The notes beneath the pieces are model-generated. The model was not told where the DNA came from. It searched no databases and was given only the letters and a program-made list of their open reading frames with translations. From assembly GCF_018320785.1 (NCBI RefSeq), contig NC_054873.1, positions 31,028,196-31,092,195 on the forward strand: a stretch of DNA of 64,000 nucleotides, in the 5' to 3' direction. The position numbers and the translations under genes were made by a program. The first letter of the stretch is position 1, and each line of letters begins with the position of its first letter. Source of the DNA: Cheilinus undulatus (Eukaryota; Chordata; Actinopteri; Labriformes; Labridae). Shown one piece after another: positions 12,645-24,664 of the stretch.

Positions 12645-13215
12645 CCATAGACTGTAGAAAGAATTGGACAAACCCCGTGTGACATCAGTCGTCTGCTTAC
12701 AATAGGCAGAGTAAAACGGCTTTTGAGGCCAATCCGTGGATGCTTCCATATTGAAATCATGGTCTCAACTGAACTTTGAATCAACCTAACGGCCCGCCCA
12801 CTAAGTGCGACTTCCTGTCAGCCTGCTAGCTAGCATTCCGGTTGACAGGAACGGAGCCTCTGCCTGCCGAGCTATCTGTCAATCAAATGAGACGCGCACC
12901 TCACCGTGAAGTGAGGTTTATCCTAAATATAATTCAAACGATCGTGGTACAAAAAAATTCACCCCCCGTACAGTGGGAGCACAATAAGGCTCTAGCTAAT
13001 GAGACACGTTTGGTGTTTTGAACAAGGCTGTAAACCAGCTTATTTTGTGTGTCAAAACCGGCTGTTTAACATGTGTGCAGACGGAACCTCCGGTTTTCCT
13101 GCAGCCAGCCTCAAGTGGACACTCGTGGTATAGCAATTTTTTGCACTTCTGCAATGGCTTCATTTTTTAGGACCGGAGGTTGCCGCTTGGGTTGGACGCT
13201 GATACACAGTGGATG
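12645..13215. repeat. dispersed teleost repeat, class unknown
   Basis: A GC-richer segment in AT-rich surroundings, with stretches I recall as recurrent in fish genomes: agactgtagaaagaattggac, ggctctagctaatgagac and cctcaagtggacactcg. No ORF. Boundaries are approximate. It abuts the large inverted repeat. Confidence 0.45.
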
Positions 13216-13324
13216 TCTAAAACTTCACAGCAGCAGAGATAAATAATGGAGGAGAAAACGGAGTTTATTACAGACTATAAATGGTCTCAATGGACTCTAA
13301 ACAGAATATAAACATATAAACGGG

Positions 13325-14180
13325 ATTGAAAAAAAGTGTTTGACATAAGCATTTACAGTGAAATATTGAGAATAAATTTCATACAATCAATAATAAAGAG
13401 TGAATCAGTATGGAGTTTAATATTTGATTCGTTTTCTGATTCACCTTCAAACATCAAACATGTTAAAAGCTCACAAAACCAGAGGAATAGTCATTTCTGT
13501 TTATTAGATCATGAAGAGAATTAAATTCAGACAGCAGCAGACTGTCTGTCAGGAAGAAACACGTTTTAAATCATTGCAGGGTTAAAAGTTTCTATCAGTC
13601 TCAGTGAACATCAGGTTTGATCAGTAGCCTTCACGCTGAATAATTCTGATAATTTTATAATATAGCATTTACTGGTAGAAAAAGTCCACAATCCGCATGT
13701 TTTTTGATATCAAAAAATAGTTTAAAAGACGTTAAAAAAGGTCTCCACTATGTCTAAACAACATCTAGATTTAATAGCAAAGTGAAAGGTTTAAAGATGT
13801 AATTTTCAGGTGGTTGAAAAGACATCACTGTATGGTCATATTTTTAACGACTATTATTGGGCTAAATTTGGACTAAATCAGAAGGACAGAATAACTTACT
13901 AATTCCCTATGACTATCTTTTGTCTAAATTCAGGGATATGACGGACCGAATGTAGAAAAAATCCTCTAAATGATGTTGGTGTTTGGTGGGAAAGGGAAGA
14001 TTTATATCTAATTCTGTTGATTTTATGAGCTTTTAACATGTTTTATGCTTAAGGGTGAATCAGAAAACGAATCAAATATTAAACTCCATACTGATTCACT
14101 CTTTATTATTGATTTTATTAAATATACTCTCAATATCTCACTGTAAATGCTTATTTCAAACACTTTTTAAAATCCCAGCC
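13325..14180. repeat. large inverted repeat (arms about 145 bp, spacer about 550 bp)
   Basis: The left arm 13325-13475 and the right arm about 14027-14180 are reverse complements with roughly 85-90% identity by eye. Both contain gaatcagtatggagtttaat, gattcgttttctgattcacc and caatcaataataaagagtg. The spacer has no recognisable gene. This could be two copies of one repeat in opposite orientation or the arms of a foldback DNA element. No clean target-site duplication was found. Confidence 0.75.
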
Positions 14181-14516
14181 CATCATTTATCGAGCTTTTA
14201 AAACTTCTGATGTTTACTGCAGGTTTCTCTTCATGCAAGTGTTTTCTGATCACACTGAGACCAAACACTGTAAATGTGGAGATTTGTTTAGAATAAATAC
14301 AGAACAAATTAGGCAGACACAGCTGTTTCTGACTCCTGACAGATGACTGGTGATCAGCTGATTGATGATCAGCCTGCACCGTCATCATAAACTGACGTAG
14401 CTTCAAGTGACGCTGCAGAGAGAAGGACGTCCCATGGACCGTTAAACATCGGTCTTATGGCTTCAGTCTTCCACGTCGATTCCTCGGTCTCTCCACGATC
14501 TTTAAGGGGCGGAACT

Positions 14517-14553
14517 AAGATTCAAGGAAAAGACTCAAGGAAAAGACTCAAGC
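14517..14553 (+). repeat. short direct repeat (aaggaaaagactc)
   Basis: The unit caaggaaaagact is repeated in tandem (agattcaaggaaaagactcaaggaaaagactcaagcc region). It is a small local duplication with no gene. Confidence 0.6.
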
Positions 14554-15546
14554 CTTTTAACAAGAGACGTGAGAAGCACCCAGAGTCAGCTGTACAAAAA
14601 GATACAGCTTTGACAAAACGCGCTGTAACATTTATGGAGGGTAGAAACACTAAACAATCAAACTTTAAACCCATGAAGGTTTGTGAAGGAAAAATTTGGA
14701 TCGAAGTAAGCTAAAAAAAAACGATCAAGGAATAACACTGTTTTACAAAACTAACTAACCTGATCGTACTGACGTTTAATTCATTCATTCATTTAATTCA
14801 TTGACTTTTTACCCGTGAGACGAGATAGCATGAGACAAGACGAATTCTATTTCCAGTACTTACCTGAGTATTTGTCACCCAAAATCAAAATCAGCGTCCT
14901 CAATCAAAAAATAGATTATAAAACTTAAAAAAAGACCTGTTAACTCATGCTTTCGTTCGTATAACTTGTATTTACAAGCTTTCTTTTTCCTAGCACCGGT
15001 TTACCAAGCATGTCAGCGTGGAATTGTTCTTCTTCGTTGGTGTATACAAGTCTACTTCCGGTTCAGTTAGCCAAAATAAACGCTAATTATAAAGAACTTT
15101 CCGGAGAATTTAGTATTTAAGGACTTCTGTGCGTATTTACACCCAAACAATGTTCTCAATGATAGCCTAATTTAAAAAAAAAAAAAAAACAATAATTTGT
15201 TTTGTTTTATTTGTGTATTTGCCTGGTAATTTTAGGTGAGTCATGACAGGAAATGGTCGTTAAAAATGTCTATTAATTTAATTAAAAAAACAAAACTATA
15301 ACATTAGCATAGTGTCAAACAAGTAAGCCACATCCCGTGGACTACATATAGCATTGTTATACGTGAAAAAATAAACTTTATTACTCATTTAAAATTTTGA
15401 GTTAACCTATGATAAAACCAACCAGCACTAACTTATTAACAACACACAAAATGTGGCTCTTTGAATATAAAGACATATGGTAACCCCCTAGTACTGAAAT
15501 AGTCTGTCTGCAATATTTAACTGTTGAGCAGCTCTCCAGTTTTTCC

Positions 15547-15598
15547 CAGCTGACACATGTAGGCTCAACTAACTTGAGAGAATGAGCAGCTGGCCAAT
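15547..15598 (+). promoter_or_regulatory. two CAGCTG E-boxes and a CCAAT box upstream of the titin-like gene
   Basis: CAGCTG occurs at 15547-15552 and again at 15587-15592, and CCAAT at 15594-15598, about 150-200 bp before the start codon at 15744. Paired CAGCTG boxes are the preferred form for MyoD/myogenin. This is what a muscle promoter would look like, but function is inferred and the transcription start is unknown. Confidence 0.4.
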
Positions 15599-15743
15599 CG
15601 GGTATCATGGTTATTTCAGTCACTGCATGCTTTTAGAGATAAAGCAGGCAGTGATTGGCAGGGCTGTGTAGTTTAGGCTCTCACCAGTCTATGCATGTTC
15701 ACAAACTGATAGCTGAATTCTGACATAATAAGTACGAGAAACG

Positions 15744-18700
15744 ATGGAAGCCAGCAACAATGAGGTAAGTATTTTGTATGAATACTTGAAATTTCTTTAA
15801 TAACATCTCAAGAGTTGTTATACTGCAGTTGCTCTGGAAAACAGCTGAGGGCACCAGCGAAGATCTCTCTTTCTTGTGAAAAAGTTCATTCTTATGATAC
15901 CTTTAAGAGTAGGATTTTTTTTTTTTTTTTAGTTTTTGTGTTTGGTGGAACAGATGGCAGCTGTCATTCCTCTAGTTATTCTAAACACCAAGTGTCTGTT
16001 ACCAACACTAACTCTCATTAACCTACATACTAGCTTGTTGTGAAACACCAGTTATTTTTGTCTTACTCTTATTAGATTGAGCACTCACCTCTTTCTATCC
16101 ACGATGCCTTAAAATATAACAATGGAAATTCTGAAAAAAGGATCATATACTGTCATTACCATGTAAGCTTATTTTCAAATATTAAATATTGCCTTCTATT
16201 TTTCTCATTTACAGACGAGAAAGAAAGCAGAAGATAAAAGTCACACTCTAAATATAAATGTGACACCAGACACTGATGCCTGCCTCACAGCGAGGGATGC
16301 CCAGTCATCCACAACAGTCATTGTCCAAGGTATGTTGCATCCATTTGACTTAATATGGGTGAGAAAGTTGAAACAAATAGTTATGTACACATTGTTTATA
16401 TACATAGCAAGCAAACCATGTTATATGCTTTCATAGGCCTACATTAAAAGTTATAGATGCCCTCTATCTCATCATATTGTAACCTGTATATGTTGTGACT
16501 TGTGATCATAGGTGAAAAAAATGCACATGACTGTTGTACTCAAGTAAAAGTACAGTTACTCTGGTTGAAATTTAATGAAGTAAAATTACTGGTTATAAAT
16601 CTCCTCATGTAAAAGTAAAAAGTATTGAATTTAAAGTTGACTTAAAGTCCTGAGTAGCTAGTGCTGAGGAGCTGTACAGTAAAATAAGATCTTTCCATAT
16701 TGACAAGAACAACATGAGAATAGATCTCAAACCGTGTTGTTCAGGTACAGTCACACCTCAATAATAAAGTAAAATACACAGCAAAATTGGCAGTGTGAAT
16801 TGAACTCACATGGTTAAATTTAACACTTTAAAAGTGTCCGTGTTGGTCCACTCCATGTATCATTAAACTATACTTGTAAAGTGTCAGATATTTTACAATA
16901 TGACATAGCTGCATTAACTCTTGAAAATCTGTGGCAAGGTGTCTCTTCTGGCAAAAACAGAAAAGCAAAAGCAGAGAGCCGATGTCATTGCAAGGCAGTG
17001 TATTCTTGTGAACTGTGTGTCCTTTAGGAGTACCAAAGGCCCTGGCAACAAACAAGACCAAAAAGCAGGCATAATCAAAACACAGCTTAACACATACAAA
17101 ACACATCTAAACACTTTACCCAAGGGCATGATGGGAAACCTCTCCCACACATTCCCCCCAGATTTGAGATCGCATTGGCTGGAGCTTAGATTAGTTGACT
17201 CTTTACAGAGTTGAACCAACATTGGTGGATCAACACTGTCTAATAACTCCAACACTGAAGACCATTTCACTCAGACTGAAGTAAAAAATTACTCTTTGGG
17301 AGTTAAAATCAATTCCAAAATCTTTAACTCTGAGATATCAACACTCCAGTTTTGGATGTGATGTGGAATCATTCTCTCGCTATCTGCTACTGTGTAGTCA
17401 ACAGAGGTGAATAAGGTAAAGGAGTATTGTACTCAAGTTAAAGTACAGTTACTCTGGTTCAAACTCACTTCAGTAGAAGTAAAATTACTGATTTTAAAAT
17501 GTTCTCAAATAAAACGAAACCAAAGGTATTATAGTAATCTGAGTACATGTAATTGGTTACTTTCCAGGCCCTACTTGTGATACAGGACAAAGATTTTAGA
17601 GAACAGACTGAATCTAGATAAATTAAGAACCTAACTGATCAACAGTCAAATATTTGTTACTTTAACAGATTTATCTGTAGAGTCAATCAATTAAAAAACA
17701 CATGTTTATTTGGCTAACAAGAACACTGCTAAGACCTTGTGTATATAAAGTCTGACCACACAGTGATCTCAACTAATGTTCTGTTTGGTTAATGTGTTTA
17801 ATCCCTCATTCTAGGCCAGCCTGAACCTGACCCTTTGGTCCAACCTAGAGCCAACACGGATGTGGAAAATGCTATTAAGCCAAAGCTCCAGATAACTTTT
17901 AGCACATTCACTGTCAAGAATGGTGGAGATATAAAAGTAGAGATCCCTGTTGTCGGGCACCCAGCACCAAAGATTGAATGGAAAAGAGATGGTCAAGCAG
18001 TCAAGGAGACATCCAGGCTAGAGGTTTTAAACAAGCCATCATTAACAGTTCTTCATATCAGACATGCTGCTAGGGAGCACTCTGGTCAGTACTCTATCAT
18101 TGCAAGCAACAGTGCTGGGAAGTATTCGGGAGAAATCACAGTGGTGGTTCTTGAAAAGCCTGACCCTCCAACAGGCCCTGTGAAGATTGATGAGGTCAGT
18201 TCTGATTATGTTACCATTTCCTGGGCGCCACCAGAGTACACGGGAGGCTGTCAGCTAGACAACTACATTGTGGAGAAAAGGGAAATCTCGAGCACTGAAT
18301 GGCAAACTGTGTCAGCGACAACAGTAAGAACCATGATCAAAGTCACCAAACTGAAGACAGGAAATGAATACCAATTCAGAGTGAGTGCAGAAAATAGATA
18401 TGGAAAGAGTACTGGAATCATCTCACCTATTGTGATTGCACAGTATCCTTTCAGTGTGCCCACTGCTCCTGGCACCCCCTTTGCATCCACAGTGACAAAG
18501 TACAGTATGGTGGTTGAATGGGATCCTCCAGCCAAAGATGGAGGAAGCCCAGTTATTGGCTATCACCTTGAACGCAAAGAGAAGAACAGCATTTTATGGA
18601 CCAAATTGAACAAGCTTGTGATACCCGATGCTCGCTTCAAAACAAGTGGACTTGAGGAGGGCATTGAGTATGAATTCAGAGTCTTTGCTGAGAATATTGC

Positions 18701-21700
18701 TGGAATCAGCCCACCAAGCAAAATATCTGAAAGCTATGTGGCAAGAGACCGCTGTGATCCACCAGGTAAACCAGAAGCTGTTGTTATATCAAGAGAGAAC
18801 GTAACACTGCAATGGGCAAAACCAAAATATGATGGTGGAAGCACCATTACAGGCTATGTTGTTGAAAAGAGGGAGCTCCCAGATGGCAGATGGATGAAGG
18901 CAAATTTCACAAATGTTATTGAGAATCAGTTCAAAGTCACAGGTCTGACAGGAGGTGAACATTACGAGTTTAGAGTAACTGCTAAAAATGGGGCTGGTGT
19001 TTGGAGTATGCCTTCGGAAAGTGTAACCATCATTGCTCAGGATGTTATCGAAGGACCAACAGCAATCGTTGATCCAAAGTTCAAGACAACATCTATTGTC
19101 CAGGCCGGGGAGACATTCATCATTGATGCTGATTACTTTGGAAAGCCCCTTCCCGAAGTCACTTGGCTGAAGGATGGAAAAGAAATTGATAAAGTAACAC
19201 CAAGAATGGAGGTCAAAAACACCCTGACCCATACTACTCTGACCATCAGGGATAGTACACGAGTGGATGGAGGACACTTTCTCCTCAACCTCAGTAACAT
19301 TGGTGGAACTACATCTATCCCATTTAATGTGAAAGTCCTTGACAGACCTGGTCCTCCAGATGGATCTCTGAAGGTGAAAGTTGTCAGTGCAGAGAAATGT
19401 AATATTTATTGGAACCCTCCTGTAAATGATGGTGGTGCCAGCGTTTCCCACTTCATCATTGAAAAAAGGGAGACAAGCCGTGTTACATGGACAGAAGTTG
19501 ATAATCACGTTGAAGCTGTCAGTTACAAAGTGACAAAACTGGTGCCTGGGAAAGAATACATATTCAGAGTTGCTGCTGTCAACAAATTTGGTGTTGGAGA
19601 ATTTCTGGAATCAGACTCCTTCATTGCACAAAACCCTTTTACAACACCTAGTGCACCATCTACCCCTACAGCAAGTGCTGTGACTGGTGATTCTGTGGTG
19701 TTAACATGGGAGAGGCCTGAGACTGATGGAGGCTCAGAAATTGATGGCTACATCCTGGAAAAACGTGACAAGGAAGGCGTAAGGTGGACTAAATGCAATA
19801 AGAGAAGACTGAATGACTTGCGTTTCCGATGCACAGGGCTCACAGAGGGACATTACTATCAGTTTAGAGCACTGGCTGAAAATGCTGCTGGTGTTGGTGC
19901 ACCCAGTGAACCAAGTGAGTACATCAAAGTATGTGAAGCCACCTACCCTCCAGGTCCTCCAACCAACCCAAAAGTGATAGACTACTCCAGCAGAACTGTC
20001 TCTCTGACTTGGTCAAGGCCCATCTATGATGGTGGCGCAGCCATCAGTGGGTTTGCTGTTGAGATGAAGCAAGCAACAGAAGATGAGTGGAACACATGCA
20101 CACCAAGGACAGGTGTGGAGGACACAAACTTCACTGTAAAGGGACTGAGAGAAAATGCATCTTATAATTTTCGTATATGTGCTATGAACGCTGCTGGAGT
20201 TGGAGAACCTGTGGATCTACCTGAGACTGTGGTAGCTGCTGAAAAACTGGAGGCCCCAGATATTGAGTTGGACAGTACCTTGAGGAAGATTGTCAGTGTT
20301 AGAGCCTGTTCAACCCTGCGCCTCTTTGTCACTATAAGAGGAAGGCCAGAACCCGAGGTTAAATGGGCCAAGGAAGGTGGTGTCCTCAGTGAGCGTGCTC
20401 AGATTGAGGTAACAAGTTCCCACACTGAGTTACTGATTGAAAATGTCAATAGATATGACACAGGGAAATATGTATTGACTGCTGAGAACCATAGTGGCTC
20501 CAAGTCAGCTTTTATCAATGTTAGAGTATTGGACTCCCCCAGTGCACCTATTAACTTAAAGGTAACTGATGTAAAGAAAGACTCTGTCTCAGTTTCCTGG
20601 GAGGCACCTCTCATTGATGGAGGATCGAAGATTTCACACTATATTGTTGAAAAACGAGAGGAGGCTAGGAAGGCATTCACAAGCGTGTGTAGCAACTGTG
20701 TGAGAAACTCATACAAGATCGACAGTCTCCAGGAAGGTTCCTGCTATTATTTCCGTGTCCTTGCTGTAAATGAGTTTGGCACTGGCTTGCCAGCAGAGAT
20801 CGCTGATCCTGTTAAAGTGTCTGAGGCTCCACTTCCTCCTGGCAGAGTCACACTTGGTGATGTTACTTGCAACAGTGCAAGGATCTCATGGGAGAAGCCT
20901 GATCATGACGGAGGAAGCAAAATCACAGGCTATGTTGTAGAAATGCAGGTGAAGGGAGACGACACATGGACCACATGTTCGGGAAGTAAAGCACAAGAAG
21001 TGACTGTTAATGGGCTGGTGAAAGGAAAAGAGTATTTCTTTAGAGTGAGTGCTGTGAATGAAAAGGGAAAAAGTGAACCAAAGTCACTTTTGGCACCTGT
21101 TAAAGTTACTGACAGTAGTGCTCAGCCCATTATTAATCTACTTTCCAACACATTCACTGTGAGGGCAGGAAACGATTTAAAGGTTGATGTTCCTTTTAAA
21201 GGCGTACCACCACCTACTGCAGAATGGAAGAGAGAGGGCAATGAGCTGAAAGAGACAAGCAGGGTAAATGTGCACACATCTGACACATCATCCCAGTTGG
21301 TCATTAAAGATGCAAGCAGATTAGATGGTGGCCTGTATGAGATAACCGTGGCCAACTCAGTTGGAACCACATCTGCTGAAATCTGTGTAAATGTTGTTGA
21401 AAGACCTGGACCACCAAGTGACCTCAGCATGGATGAAGTAAGTGCTGACTTTATATATATGTCATGGCAGCCCCCACATTATACAGGCGGATGTCAAATT
21501 AATAATTATATTGTTGAGAAAAGAGATACCGGCAGCACATCATGGCAAACTGTGTCAGCAACTGTTGCCAGAACATCAATCAAAGTTTCTCGTCTGACAC
21601 AGGGTGCAGAATATCAGTTTCGTGTTGCTGCAGAGAATCGCTATGGGAAAAGCCATTTTGTTGAGTCAGAACCTGTTGTTGCTCAGTATCCCTTTAAGAC

Positions 21701-24189
21701 TCCAGGTCCCCCAGTAAATCTCCATGTTGTAAGTGCATCAAAGTCTTTCATGCTGATCTCATGGAGAAACCCAGAGCATAATGGAGGAAGCCCTATCATG
21801 GGTTATCACATTGAATGCAAAGATCAAAGCAGTATCTTGTGGACAAAGTTGAACCGAAATCTTGTTACTGACAACCAGTTTAAGGTAACAAGCATTGAAG
21901 AAGGATTGATGTATGAGTTTCGGGTCTGTGCTGAGAATATGGCTGGTGTTGGACCATGCAGTAAGGCATCAGAGCCTGCAGCAGCTAGAGACCAGTGTGA
22001 TCCCCCAAGGAACCTCACACTCACCAATATAACTGACAGCTCTGTTTGTCTCTCATGGGACAAACCAGAGTATGATGGTGGGGCTAAAATAACTGGGTAC
22101 ATTGTGGAGCGTAAAGAGCTGCCAGATGGTTGCTGGCTCAAATGCAACTTCACAAATTTACTGGACACCTTCTTGGATGTCACTGGCCTCACAGAGGGTG
22201 AACAATATGACTTTCGAGTGATTGCTAAAAACTCAGCTGAGCTGTTTAGTGCACCCTCTGAAACAACAGGAGCTGTTACAGTGCAACATGATGTAGAGCC
22301 CCCCAAAATTATGATGGATGACAAATTCAGACAAGCGGTTGTGGTAAAGGCAGGAGAGCTCATAAGAATAGATGCTGACATCTCTGGCCGCCCTAATCCA
22401 ACTGTGTTTTGGTTGAAGAATGACAGAAATATTGGCACCACGGGAAGGGTTGAAATAACTGCAGCAAAAGGGCATACCTCTCTACTTATCAGAGACTGTG
22501 TCAGAAAAGACTCTGGACAGTATACACTGACCTTACAGAGTACAGGAGGTACAACATCTAGAGCTGTTACTTGCAAGGTCCTGGATAGGCCAGGACCACC
22601 TGCTGGACCCCTGGAAGTGTCTGGACTCACAGCAGAGAAATGTACTCTGTCATGGGGACCCCCGCATGAGACAGGTGGAGCAGAGATCTTGTACTACATT
22701 GTTGAGAAATGTGAAACCAGCCGTGTTTCTTGGATAGTGGTGTATGGTGACATGATGGCAACTACCTGCAAAGTAACCAAGTTACTCAAAGGAAATGAAT
22801 ACCTGTTTAGGGTAAGAGCAGTGAACAAGTATGGTGAGGGCGAAACGTTGGAAAGTGAGGCAGTAAAGGCAAGTGATCCCTTCACAATCCCATCTCCTCC
22901 AACGGATGTTGAGGTCACAAGTGCAACCAGTGATTCTATGACTATCTGCTGGAAGAGACCTGCCAGTGATGGCGGTAGCCGCATCAGTGGTTACATCATA
23001 GAGAAGAGGGAAAAGCAGGGTGTTCGCTGGGTCCGTGTCAATAAGAAACCGGTTTATGACTTGCGCGTGAAAGCCTCTTGCCTACATGAGGGATGTGAGT
23101 ATGAATTCAGAGTTTTTGCTGAGAATGCTGCAGGGCTAAGTGAGCCAAGTTCTCCATGCCCACTCACGCTGGCAGAAGATCCAAAGTTTCTACCTTCCCC
23201 TCCAGCAAAACCCACCATAGTTGATTCATCCAGGTCCTCCATCACTCTGTCATGGAATAAGCCGCTGTTTGATGGTGGAGCAGCAGTCACTGGCTACAAA
23301 GTTGAGTACAGAAAATCCACAGAAGAAGAGTGGACTGTTGGTGTTCACAACACAGATCAAACTGAGCTCACAGTCACTGGACTCACATCAGGGAAAGAAT
23401 ATGTTTTTATTGTTAGATCCATAAACAAGATTGGCATCAGTGAGCCAAGTCCTGAAACAGATCCTGAGGTAGCAATGGAAAGAGAGGAAGAGCCAAGGTT
23501 TGAAATAAGCCCTGAGATGAGGAAGACCCTGCTTGTTAAAGATGGAAGCTCCTTCACTTTGACTGTGCCCTTCACTGGAAAACCTGCTCCCAGTGTGACA
23601 TGGGACAAAGCTGGTGTGGACTTGAGAATCAGAGGACTGATCAACACTGGCAACTCTGTGACCTCTATTACAGTGGAGGGGGCAACACGTGATGACTCTG
23701 GCAAGTACACAGTCAAACTGCAAAATGTTGCTGGATCTGTGTCTTTGACCCTGAATGTTAGGGTTTTGGATTCACCTGGCCCACCAACAAATATTACAGT
23801 AAAAGATGTGACAAAGACCTCTGCTACTGTATGTTGGGATATCCCAGAGAATGAGGGAGGAGCCTCTGTCAAGCACTACCTTGTAGATATTCGGGACATC
23901 AGCAGAAAAGGGTGGATGAGACTCACAGATAAGTGCCGCCGACTGTCCTATAGGGTGTCTGACCTGGAAGAAGGTGGAATCTACTTCTTCAGAATCACTG
24001 CAGAGAATGAATATGGAATTGGGGTTCCAGCTGAGACCAAGGAGGGAACAAGAATGACAGGTACAAGTGTAAAGATTATTGAGTAGGAAGAAAAAGTGTT
24101 GAAATATTCATGTCTCGCTTTAAGCATTCTTTCTTTTGTGTATTTTCATTTCAGATACAACAGACTGGGAGACAGACCAAGGAGCTTAG
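15744..24189 (+). CDS. titin-like protein: 21 Ig/Fn3 domains in titin C-zone register
   Basis: Four exons, 2138 residues: 15744-15764 (MEASNNE), 16215-16329, 17815-24060 (one 6,246-nt exon) and 24155-24189 (ends DTTDWETDQGA). Phases agree (0, 1, 1). After an acidic linker of about 65 residues, domains run Ig-Fn-Fn-Fn-Ig-Fn-Fn-Fn-Ig-Fn-Fn-Ig-Fn-Fn-Fn-Ig-Fn-Fn-Fn-Ig-Fn. This is the 11-domain super-repeat of the titin A-band C-zone; equivalent sites (e.g. 18201 and 21444) are 3,243 bp (1,081 residues) apart. Fn3 domains show YIVEKRE, GGSxIxGY and the DRPGPP/DSPGPP linkers of titin. No signal peptide, membrane segment, kinase, PEVK or Z-repeats. If intron 3 is retained, a stop follows at 24084-24086. 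A sarcomeric scaffold role is inferred. IGFN1- or MyBP-C-like identity is less likely because neither has this 11-domain order. Confidence 0.9.
16540..16670 (+). repeat. dispersed 'AAGTAAAAGTACAGTTACTCTGG' repeat, copy in intron 2
   Basis: Contains actcaagtaaaagtacag and, further on, catgtaaaagtaaaaagta. It lies in intron 2 of the titin-like gene. A second copy is at 17410-17575 and a third at 37940-38110. Confidence 0.6.
16740..17390. repeat. probable non-autonomous element with 'ACTCCAACACTG' edges
   Basis: Edges share gtgttggtcc/actcc and ccaacac/agttaaa motifs in opposite orientation (around 16830-16870 and 17215-17345). The middle contains gggcatgatgggaaacc. There is no ORF of known type. 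Boundaries and class are uncertain. Confidence 0.35.
17410..17575 (+). repeat. dispersed 'AAGTAAAAGTACAGTTACTCTGG' repeat, second intronic copy
   Basis: Contains actcaagttaaagtacag followed by ttactctggttc and cagtagaagtaaaattactg; the tail reads gtacatgtaattggttact. It is 240 bp upstream of the acceptor of the giant exon. Confidence 0.6.
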
Positions 24190-24466
24190 CTCTTCTTTTC
24201 CTTCTGAGCCTGATGTGACCATCTCCTGAAACTTTTGAGAAAATCTTTGACAGTTTTTCTCATTTTTATTCAGAAAATTCAGAAAGCAGATGCAATAAGG
24301 TGATACATTACAGGAAGCTGATTTTTTGTAGCTATAATGACAATTTTGTTTCATAATGTTTCACAAGTAAAATTTATTAAAAACAATTTTAATTTTTAAA
24401 GTAAAATTATTGATATTGTTTGCTGTAGCTTTTTGCCCAGATCATAACTCTGGTGTTAAGATCTAG

Positions 24467-24472
24467 AATAAA
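24467..24472 (+). terminator. polyadenylation signal AATAAA of the titin-like gene
   Basis: AATAAA 280 bp downstream of the spliced stop codon at 24187-24189. It is the first canonical signal after the gene in this orientation. Confidence 0.55.
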
Positions 24473-24664
24473 GATAACCTGATCAGAAATCTCCCTGACT
24501 TTGGATTTGCTTTTGAAGTATGAAAGCATGCAAATGAGACATAAAAATAAAAACAAAGAAAACAAGTAAATAGGCATTTATGAAAAATGTAAACGTTTGC
24601 TGATGAGAATTTGGAGGTAATTTTTTTTTTTTTCATTTTTCAAGATGTAGTTCATTTAGGATGC

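Larger units (their letters stand above)
11568..15743. other. repeat-rich gap between gdpgp1 and the titin-like gene
   Basis: No coding gene recognised. It contains a small complete transposon (12000-12353), a GC-richer dispersed repeat (12645-13215), a large inverted repeat (13325-14180), and an EcoRI/CRE-free AT-rich remainder. A motif pair typical of promoters, ACCGGAAGT and GCCATCTT, sits at 12455-12483 and could mark the gdpgp1 promoter, although the region also looks repetitive. Confidence 0.6.

Noticed and set aside
14167-14714. Two open frames of about 80 codons (both strands)
   Set aside because: They lie in the repeat-rich gap beside the inverted repeat and have no splice context or protein resemblance.
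18789-19508. 239-codon open frame on the minus strand
   Set aside because: It lies wholly antisense to the titin-like exon; regular Ig/Fn3 codon use in the sense strand leaves long antisense frames. No domain recognised. The same holds for 21824-22630 and 23357-23872.
17835-24086. The titin-like ORF as a processed (reverse-transcribed) copy of titin
   Set aside because: Flanking introns with good splice sites and in-phase tiny exons argue for a genomic duplication of the giant exon, not a retrocopy; no poly-A tail or target duplication seen.
15744-24189. Identity as IGFN1, MyBP-C, myomesin or obscurin
   Set aside because: None of these has the 11-domain Ig/Fn3 order or the DRPGPP titin linkers repeated in this register.
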